Of a stretch of 64,000 nucleotides of DNA, positions 58,483 through 64,000 are shown piece after piece. The DNA comes from Microbacter sp. GSS18. Its GTDB lineage: Bacteria > Actinomycetota > Actinomycetes > Actinomycetales > Microbacteriaceae. The stretch spans positions 3,224,001 through 3,288,000 of the forward strand of contig CP119753.1 in assembly GCA_029319145.1 (NCBI GenBank). Reading direction: 5' to 3'. A model generated the notes under the pieces. That model ran no database searches. It saw nothing but the letters and a program-made list of their open reading frames with translations, and was not told where the DNA came from. Position numbers and translations under genes: made by a program. Position 1 is the stretch's first letter. Every line of letters begins with the position of its first letter.

Positions 58483-59496
58483 TCAGAGGATGCCGAGGGC
58501 GGCGACGGCGTCGCGTTCGGCGGTGAGCTCGGCGACCGAGGCGTCGAACCGCGCGCGGGCGCGCTCGTCCAGTTCCAGGCCCTCGACCACGCGGTAGCCC
58601 GAGCCGTCGGACATCGCCGGGAACGAGCACACCAGGCCCTCGGGCACTCCGTACTCGCCGCGGGACGGCAGGGCGACCGACGTCCACCCGGCCCCCGGCT
58701 CGCGTCCCTGCACCCAGTCGCGGACGTGGTCGATCGTCGCGTTCGCGGCCGAGGCGACCGACGACGACCCGCGCACCTCGATGATCTCGGCGCCGCGGCG
58801 CGCGACGCGCGGCACGAACTCGTCGTCGAGCCACGCCATGGCCTCCTCGGCGGAGCCGAGCAGTTCGGTCAGCGCCGCCATCACCGGGCGGCCGTCGACG
58901 GTGGCGTGGGCGACGTCGGGGAACTGCGTCGCCGAGTGGTTGCCCCAGATCGTGACGTCGCGCACATCGCCGGCGCCGGCGTCGAGCATGGCGGTCAGCT
59001 GCCCGACCGCGCGGTTGTGGTCCAGGCGCGTGAGCGCCGTGAAGCGGTCGCGGGGGATGTCGGGGGCGGACGCCGCCGCGATCAGCGCGTTCGTGTTCGC
59101 GGGGTTCCCCACGACGACCGCGCGCACGTCGTCATCGGCGTTCGCCTGGATCGCTGCCCCCTGGGGACCGAAGATGCCCGCGTTGGCGGCGAGCAGGTCG
59201 GCGCGCTCCATGCCCGGCCCCCGCGGCCTCGAGCCGACGAGGAGGGCGATGTTGCAGCCGTCGAAGGCCGTGCCGGGGTCATCGGTGATCTCGACGTCCC
59301 GCAGCAGCGGGAAGGCGCAGTCCTGCAGCTCGAGCGCGGCGCCCTCCGCCGCGCGCATCCCCTGCGGGATCTCGAGCAGCCGCAGCCGCACGGCGCGGTC
59401 GCCGAGCATGTCCCCGGCGGCGATGCGGAACAGCAGCGCGTAGCCGATCTGGCCTCCCGCCCCGGTGATGGTCACGGTCAGTGGTGCCAGATCCAT
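58483..59496 (-). CDS. mdh: Malate dehydrogenase
   Basis: A 337-residue NAD-dependent enzyme converting malate to oxaloacetate in the TCA cycle. The NAD site is [19 protein letters not shown] near residue 10, with the actinobacterial-type [31 protein letters not shown] near residue 130, and [14 protein letters not shown] then [11 protein letters not shown] with the catalytic His. The ATG at 59494-59496 is seven bases after TAGGCT (59504-59509); the GTG two codons earlier is too close to that box. It is divergent from the pip leader. Confidence 0.95.
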   Translation of the reverse strand: MDLAPLTVTITGAGGQIGYALLFRIAAGDMLGDRAVRLRLLEIPQGMRAAEGAALELQDCAFPLLRDVEITDDPGTAFDGCNIALLVGSRPRGPGMERADLLAANAGIFGPQGAAIQANADDDVRAVVVGNPANTNALIAAASAPDIPRDRFTALTRLDHNRAVGQLTAMLDAGAGDVRDVTIWGNHSATQFPDVAHATVDGRPVMAALTELLGSAEEAMAWLDDEFVPRVARRGAEIIEVRGSSSVASAANATIDHVRDWVQGREPGAGWTSVALPSRGEYGVPEGLVCSFPAMSDGSGYRVVEGLELDERARARFDASVAELTAERDAVAALGIL

Positions 59497-59591
59497 GGGC
59501 ACGAGCCTAGACCCGCACCGGTGCCTGCGGGTGACGGAGGTCGCGGGAGCGCCTCAGCGTCGGATGGGCGGGCGCGGAGTACCGTGTGGGG

Positions 59592-59696
59592 ATGACGTTC
59601 GAGACGAACGCCTGCGTCGGGGGGATGAGGGCACGGCGCGAACGCGCGCGCGTCGCACCCCGCGGCGCGCGAGGCATTCCGGGGGGAAGCCTGTGA
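59592..59696 (+). CDS. 34-aa upstream ORF coupled to pip
   Basis: A 34-codon reading frame starting ATG at 59592, six bases after TACCGT (59580-59585), so it would be translated from a leaderless mRNA. It opens MTFETNACVGG and is then Arg-rich (six or more Arg in residues 13-30). Its TGA (59694-59696) overlaps the pip GTG (59693-59695) by GTGA, and GGGGGGAAG, the pip ribosome-binding site, lies within its last codons. This is a short ORF that couples translation to pip; it may be a leader peptide or simply pip's initiation device. No homologue is known to me. Confidence 0.55.
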   Translation: MTFETNACVGGMRARRERARVAPRGARGIPGGSL

Positions 59697-60667
59697 ATCC
59701 ACAGCTCGAAGAGATCCTGTATCCGCCGATCGAGCCGTATGAGACCGGCGAACTGCTCGTCGGCGACGGCCACCGCATGTACTGGGAGCAGTGCGGCAAC
59801 CCCGAGGGGAAGCCGGCGGTGTTCCTGCACGGCGGCCCGGGTGCCGGATGCTCGCCGTGGCACCGGCGGTTCTTCGATCCCGAGAAGTACCGGATCATCC
59901 TGTTCGACCAGCGCGGATGCGGTCGCTCGACGCCGCACATGAGCGAGCCCGACGCCGACCTGCGACACATCACCACGTGGCACCTGGTCGCCGACATCGA
60001 GTTGCTGCGCCGCAACTTCGGCATCGAGAAGTGGCAGGTCTTCGGTGGGTCGTGGGGAAGCGCGCTCGCCCTGGCCTACGCCGAATCGCACCCGGATGCC
60101 GTGAGCGAGATCGTGCTGCGCGGGATCTTCACGCTGCGCCGTCACGAGCTGGAGTGGTTCTACGAGGGCGGTGCGTCGGCGCTCTTCCCCGACCTGTGGG
60201 AGGACTACATCGCCCCCATCCCGGTGCTCGAGCGCAATCGCATGATCGAGGCGTACCACCGCCGGCTCGGCGACCCCGACCCTGCGGTCCACGTTCCCGC
60301 GGCGGTCGCGTGGACGCGGTGGGAGGCGGCGACCCTCACGCTCCTGCCCGACGAGGAGCTCGTGGCGGGGATGACCCAGGACGCCGCCGCGACGGCGTTC
60401 GCCCGCATCGAGAATCACTTCTTCATCCACGGGGGATGGTTCGAGCCCGACCAGCTGATCACCGCCGCCGCGATCCTGAAGGACATCCCGGGCGTGATCG
60501 TGCAGGGTCGCTACGACGTGTGCACGCCCATGATGACGGCATGGGACCTGCACCGCGCATGGCCCGAGGCCGACCTCGTCGTGGTGCCGGATGCCTCGCA
60601 CGCGGCATCCGAACCGGGCATCGCGCGCGCCCTGCGCGAAGCGACGGACCGCTTCGCGGCGGGCTGA
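59693..60667 (+). CDS. pip: Prolyl aminopeptidase (proline iminopeptidase)
   Basis: A 324-residue alpha/beta hydrolase (S33) that removes N-terminal proline. It shows the oxyanion-hole HGGPGAGCSPWHRRFFDP near residue 40, the DQRGCGRSTPH block near residue 69, the nucleophile GGSWGSALALAYAESHPDAV near residue 110, the aspartate in GRYDVCTPMMTAWDLH, and the final His in DASHAASEPG. The GTG at 59693 follows GGGGGGAAG and overlaps the stop of a 34-codon upstream ORF. The promoter at 59580 therefore gives an mRNA whose first start is the upstream ORF. Confidence 0.95.
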   Translation: MNPQLEEILYPPIEPYETGELLVGDGHRMYWEQCGNPEGKPAVFLHGGPGAGCSPWHRRFFDPEKYRIILFDQRGCGRSTPHMSEPDADLRHITTWHLVADIELLRRNFGIEKWQVFGGSWGSALALAYAESHPDAVSEIVLRGIFTLRRHELEWFYEGGASALFPDLWEDYIAPIPVLERNRMIEAYHRRLGDPDPAVHVPAAVAWTRWEAATLTLLPDEELVAGMTQDAAATAFARIENHFFIHGGWFEPDQLITAAAILKDIPGVIVQGRYDVCTPMMTAWDLHRAWPEADLVVVPDASHAASEPGIARALREATDRFAAG

Positions 60668-60785
60668 CCCTTCGCCTCGACGCGTCACGTCGCTCCTCGC
60701 CCATGGGCCGCCGGCCGGAGGCCCGTCGCTGAACGAGTGCGGCGAGACGGAGCGCCTTGCGGGCGAACGCCCAGCCGCGCACTGG

Positions 60786-60944
60786 TAGCCTGAACCCACT
60801 GGCAGCGCTCCGACGCGCTTCTTGCGTCGTAGAACGCTTCCCTCGCCGCCGTCTCCGGACGAAGCCGGCTGACATCTTTCGCACGGCGACCCGCGGTCGA
60901 GATCCGACCCGGCACCGACGGGGCACACGCGTGCCCGGAGACAC
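60786..60944 (+). promoter_or_regulatory. Structured leader of the DEAD-box helicase gene
   Basis: TAGCCT (60786-60791) is a -10 candidate about 150 nt before the start codon. The leader contains a hairpin CGACGC-GCTTCTT-GCGTCG (60811-60829) and, directly abutting the GGAG site (60937-60940), the hairpin GGGCAC-ACGC-GTGCCC (60921-60936). The second hairpin could influence ribosome access. A long leader is unusual here, where most genes are leaderless. Confidence 0.55.
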
Positions 60945-62441
60945 ATGACCGACATCACCTTCGGCGCGCTCGGCGTGCCTCAGCCCCTCGTCGACGTCCT
61001 CGCGTCAGAGGGCAAGACCACCCCGTTCCCGATCCAGGCCGACACCCTGGGCGACACGCTCGCGGGCCGCGACGTGCTCGGCCGCGGCAAGACCGGCTCG
61101 GGCAAGACGCTCGCCTTCTCGATTCCGCTCGCGGCCCGGCTGGGAGCGCAGGAGCGCTCCACGCGTCGCGGCCGTCGCCCTCGGGGACTCGTGCTCGCCC
61201 CGACTCGCGAGCTCGCGACGCAGATCAACGCCGTGCTCGAGCCTCTCGCGAAGGCCGCGGGCCTGGTGACCACCACGATCTTCGGCGGTGTGAACCAGAA
61301 CCGCCAGGTCCAGGCGCTCGCCGCGGGCGTCGACATCGTCGTGGCCACCCCCGGCCGCCTCGAGGACCTCAAGGGGCAGGGGTTCCTGCACCTCGACGCG
61401 GTCGAGGTCACCGTCATCGACGAGGCCGACCACATGGCTGACCTCGGATTCCTGCCGGTCGTGACCCGCATCCTCGCCGCAACGCCCGCCGGCGGGCAGC
61501 GCCTGCTCTTCAGCGCGACGCTCGACAACGGCGTGGACAAGCTCGTCAAGCGCTTCCTGCGCGACGAGGTGCTGCACTCCGTCGACGAGGCGACCTCGCA
61601 CGTCGCGGCGATGACCCATCACGTGTTCACGGTCGCCGACACCGACGCCAAGAAGGAGCTCGTGCGCACGCTGGCGTCGGGCACCGGCCGCCGCATCCTG
61701 TTCATGCGCACGAAGCACCAGGCCAAGAAGCTCGCCCAGCAGCTCACCGCCCGCGGCATCCCGTCGGTCGACCTGCACGGCAACCTGTCGCAGAACGCCC
61801 GCGACCGCAACCTCGCGGCGTTCTCGGCCGGCACGGCTCGAGTGCTCGTGGCCACGGATGTCGCCGCGCGCGGCGTCCACGTCGACGAGGTCGAGCTCGT
61901 CGTCCACGTCGACCCGCCCATGGAGCACAAGGCGTACCTGCACCGCTCGGGCCGCACCGCCCGTGCCGGCGCCGAGGGCTCGGTCGTGACGATCGTGCTG
62001 CCCGAGCAGCGCCGCGATGTGACGGCGCTGCTGCGCAAGGCCGCCATCTCGGCTGCGCCGGTCGCCGTCGACGCCTCGTCCGCGGAGGTCACGAGCCTCG
62101 TCGGCGAGGTCGCGGCGTACGTCGCGCCCGCGCCGAAGGTCGCGCCCGAGCCCGGCAAGAGCCAGGGCGCGAACGCCCAGCGCAAGCGCGCCGCCCGCGA
62201 CGCCCGTCAGGGCCAGGGCGGCGGTCAGGCGAAGCGCCAGGGTGGAGGGCAGCGCCAGGGCCAGGGCCAGACCCGGGGCCGGCACCACGCCGACGGCCAG
62301 CCCGCCGGCGGCCGGGCGCACGGCGCGTCCCGCTCCACTGCGGCTCCCGCCTTCTCGACGTCGACTCCTGCGCCGGCTCATCCTGGCCGCCGCACCAACC
62401 GTCGCGCGAGCCGCGACGCGGCCGCTCCCGGCGGCCGCTGA
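60945..62441 (+). CDS. DEAD-box RNA helicase with Gln/Gly-rich tail
   Basis: A 498-residue RNA helicase. Motifs in order: PFPIQADTLGD (Q), GRGKTGSGKT (Walker A), PTRELATQ, DEADHMADLGF, SATLDN, MRTKHQAKKLAQQL, HGNLSQNARDRNL, VATDVAARGVHVDEVEL and HRSGRTARAG. The C-terminal 120 residues are basic and disordered (RQGQGGGQAKRQGGGQRQGQ), probably an RNA-binding tail. The ATG at 60945 follows GGAG after a hairpin. It is likely cold- or stress-linked, as in other bacteria, by inference only. An array of 73-bp hairpin repeats follows about 150 bp after the stop. Confidence 0.93.
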   Translation: MTDITFGALGVPQPLVDVLASEGKTTPFPIQADTLGDTLAGRDVLGRGKTGSGKTLAFSIPLAARLGAQERSTRRGRRPRGLVLAPTRELATQINAVLEPLAKAAGLVTTTIFGGVNQNRQVQALAAGVDIVVATPGRLEDLKGQGFLHLDAVEVTVIDEADHMADLGFLPVVTRILAATPAGGQRLLFSATLDNGVDKLVKRFLRDEVLHSVDEATSHVAAMTHHVFTVADTDAKKELVRTLASGTGRRILFMRTKHQAKKLAQQLTARGIPSVDLHGNLSQNARDRNLAAFSAGTARVLVATDVAARGVHVDEVELVVHVDPPMEHKAYLHRSGRTARAGAEGSVVTIVLPEQRRDVTALLRKAAISAAPVAVDASSAEVTSLVGEVAAYVAPAPKVAPEPGKSQGANAQRKRAARDARQGQGGGQAKRQGGGQRQGQGQTRGRHHADGQPAGGRAHGASRSTAAPAFSTSTPAPAHPGRRTNRRASRDAAAPGGR

Positions 62442-62587
62442 CCGGCATTCGCCGACGCCGGAGAGTCGCGTCGGGCTCACCGTGCGGGTCCGGCTCGCGC
62501 GGACGGTTTGCGTCGCGCGCGACGCGTGATCCGTCCGCGCGGTCAGTTGGCGGCGGTGTCGGCTGCGGGCCGGGAAGCGTCGTCCGG

Positions 62588-62880
62588 TGCCAAGCGATGG
62601 TCGGCCCAGAGCCCTCACTTGGCGCTGCGCGCCGGTAGGGGCGCGTGACGCGGCATCCGGCGCCAAGCGAGGGTCGGCCCTGAGTCCTCACTTGGCGCTG
62701 CGCGCCGGTAGGGGCGCGTGACGCGGCATCCGGCGCCGGCGAGGGTCGGCCCTGAGTCCTCACTTGGCGCTGCGCGCCGGTAGGGGCGCGTGACGCGGCA
62801 TCCGGCGCCAAGCGAGGGTCGGCCCCGCGCCGTCACTTGGCGTTGCCTGTCGCTAGGGCTGCGGGATGCGGCATCCGGCG
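62588..62880. repeat. 73-bp tandem hairpin repeat array B
   Basis: Four units with a period of 73, 72 and 73 bp, marked by CACTTGGCG at 62616, 62689, 62761 and 62834. Each has long arms: GCGCCAAGCGAGGG and CCCTCACTTGGCGC, 14 bp with one mismatch in the best units, around a loop of about 12 bases. The third unit has GCGCCGGCGAGGG and so a weaker arm; the last is more diverged (CGTCACTTGGCGTTGCC). The rest of the 62442-62950 gap shows nothing else. Confidence 0.9.
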
Positions 62881-62950
62881 CCGACCCATGCCGCGGCGGG
62901 CAGGTCGGCCGACCGCGCGCTCGCGGCTCAGCCCGCGGCGCGCTCGCGGC

Positions 62951-64000
62951 TCACGGCGCTGCGCGCACGCCCCGGATCAGGTCGGCGGCCACCTCCCCGA
63001 CCAGGATCGCGGGTGCGCTGGTGTGCCCGTGGATGATCGTCGGGAACACCGATGCGTCCGCCACGCGCAGTCCTTCGACGCCGCGCACGCGCAGCTCGGG
63101 ATCGACGACGGATGCCGCGTCCGACCCCATGCGCGCCGTGCCGCACGGGTGGTAGAGCGTGTGGGAGTAGCGGTGCAGCGCGACGCGTGAGCGCTCTTCG
63201 GGAGTCATCGACTCGGCGCCGGGGGGCTGGATCCACCGGCCCGTGGTGACGGCGCCGAGCGCGTCGGTCGCCACGAGCCGGTCGCACACCGCGAGCCCCG
63301 CCAGCATCGTGCGCTCGTCGAGGCCGTCCGTGTCGGTGAGGTACGCCGGGTCGATCACGGGCGCCTGCATCGGGTCGGCCGACGCGAGACGGATGCTGCC
63401 GCGGCTGCGCGGCCGCAGCAGGATGGCACCCACCGTCAGGCCCTCGCCGGGCGTCGGCACGAGTCCCTCGCCGACATAGGGCACCGGCGCGAAGATGATC
63501 TCGATGTCGGGGAGGCCCTCCGGCGCGGCCGTGGTGTCAGCGACCTCGGTGCGCACGAATCCGTAGGCCTCGGCGACGTTCGACGTGAGCATCCCGGTGC
63601 GCCGCGTGAGGTACCGCGCGAGCTCGGGCAGACGCTCGGCGCCGTAGAGCGTGCCGCCGGCCGCCTCGGGGGCGAGGCCCGCGACGAGGTGGTCCTGCAG
63701 GTTCGCCCCCACGTCGGGCGCGTCGGCGACGACCGCGATGCCGTGCTCGGCGAGGTGGCTCGCGGGACCGATGCCCGAGAGCATCAGCAGCTGCGGGGTG
63801 TTCACGGCGCCGCCGCATAGCACGACCTCGCGATGGGCGAGGGCATGGCGGGGGATGCCGTCGATCTCGACGTACACGCCGGTCGCCCGGCGGTCCCGGA
63901 ATGTGACGCGGCGCACGTGCGCTCCCGTGACGATCCGCAGGTTCGGGCGCCGGCGGGCCGGGCGCAGGTAGGCGTCGGCGGTCGAGGAGCGCGCGCCGCG
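62951..64000 (-). CDS. GMC-family FAD oxidoreductase, N-terminal part missing
   Basis: The C-terminal 349 residues of a choline-dehydrogenase-like GMC flavoprotein. Visible are the FAD-fold strand block EVVLCGGAVNTPQLLMLSGIGP, then GANLQDHLVAG, the substrate-domain region and the active-site stretch YHPCGTARMGSDAASVVDPELRVRGVEGL with the catalytic His, and the final VFPTIIHGHTSAPAILVGEVAADLI. The start lies beyond the window's right edge; the family has about 500-550 residues, so roughly the N-terminal third is missing. The substrate (a primary alcohol) is not known. The stop is at 62951-62953. Confidence 0.93.
   Translation of the reverse strand, partial: RGARSSTADAYLRPARRRPNLRIVTGAHVRRVTFRDRRATGVYVEIDGIPRHALAHREVVLCGGAVNTPQLLMLSGIGPASHLAEHGIAVVADAPDVGANLQDHLVAGLAPEAAGGTLYGAERLPELARYLTRRTGMLTSNVAEAYGFVRTEVADTTAAPEGLPDIEIIFAPVPYVGEGLVPTPGEGLTVGAILLRPRSRGSIRLASADPMQAPVIDPAYLTDTDGLDERTMLAGLAVCDRLVATDALGAVTTGRWIQPPGAESMTPEERSRVALHRYSHTLYHPCGTARMGSDAASVVDPELRVRGVEGLRVADASVFPTIIHGHTSAPAILVGEVAADLIRGVRAAP

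Overview
The window is a chromosomal stretch of a very GC-rich, Gram-positive actinobacterium, most likely a Microbacterium-type member of the Microbacteriaceae. Support for this: the purine cluster is accompanied by actinobacterial marker genes (SCP-like protein, DUF3073 protein, TIGR02611 protein); coding density is very high with dense GTG starts; many genes are apparently leaderless, with a TANNNT -10 box 6-7 nt before the start codon; and Rv2578c-type radical SAM and DUF3516-type helicases are present. I see no tRNA, rRNA, CRISPR array, prophage or intact insertion sequence.

Layout. 0-9.3 kb: purine biosynthesis (purC partial, purD, purM, purF) interleaved with an SCP-like gene, two tandem paralogous membrane proteins, a YbdK-type carboxylate-amine ligase, TIGR02611, DUF3073 and a universal stress protein. 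9.3-13 kb: a PadR/DUF4097 regulatory unit with palindromic operators, a MerR-TipAS regulator with a textbook 19-bp-spacer promoter, a 53-aa membrane peptide and a tandem crcB fluoride-channel pair. 13-18.4 kb: an RND pump with a long acidic tail, then an ABM-type protein and a DUF998 protein in overlapping frames. 18.4-25 kb: a DEAD-box helicase with 84-bp tandem repeats, a TetR regulator divergent from an alpha/beta hydrolase, and a run of minus-strand genes including a radical SAM protein. 25-36.7 kb: DD-carboxypeptidase, acyl-CoA dehydrogenase, an ECF transporter resembling YkoEDC, a secreted subtilase, pirin plus GNAT, and a secreted SGNH hydrolase. 36.7-43 kb: a Ski2-like helicase, a 75-bp hairpin repeat array, and a palindrome-controlled metallo-hydrolase/MHS-transporter operon with a LysR gene convergent to it. 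43-55 kb: housekeeping and salvage enzymes (histidine phosphatase, RecQ, SRPBCC, metallo-hydrolase, formate-THF ligase, ACOX-like dehydrogenase, 3-methyladenine glycosylase). 55.2-57.8 kb: a decaying locus with an SDR remnant and a frameshifted UvrA-like ABC gene. 57.8-64 kb: a recombinase-fold protein that has lost its active-site arginines, malate dehydrogenase, a short upstream ORF coupled to proline iminopeptidase, a second DEAD-box helicase with a structured leader, a 73-bp hairpin repeat array, and a partial GMC oxidoreductase.

How the parts relate. Most genes are single-gene units, often leaderless. The clear operons are purD-purC, purM-purF, DUF4097-padR, crcB-crcB, the ECF S/A/T set, GNAT-pirin, and metallo-hydrolase-MHS. 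The items most worth follow-up are two unrelated hairpin-repeat arrays that each sit directly downstream of a helicase gene, the leaderless upstream ORF fused by a GTGA overlap to pip, the exapted recombinase-fold protein, and the frameshifted UvrA-like gene beside a nonsense-mutated SDR. All functional statements rest on reading motifs by eye; no database search was run.
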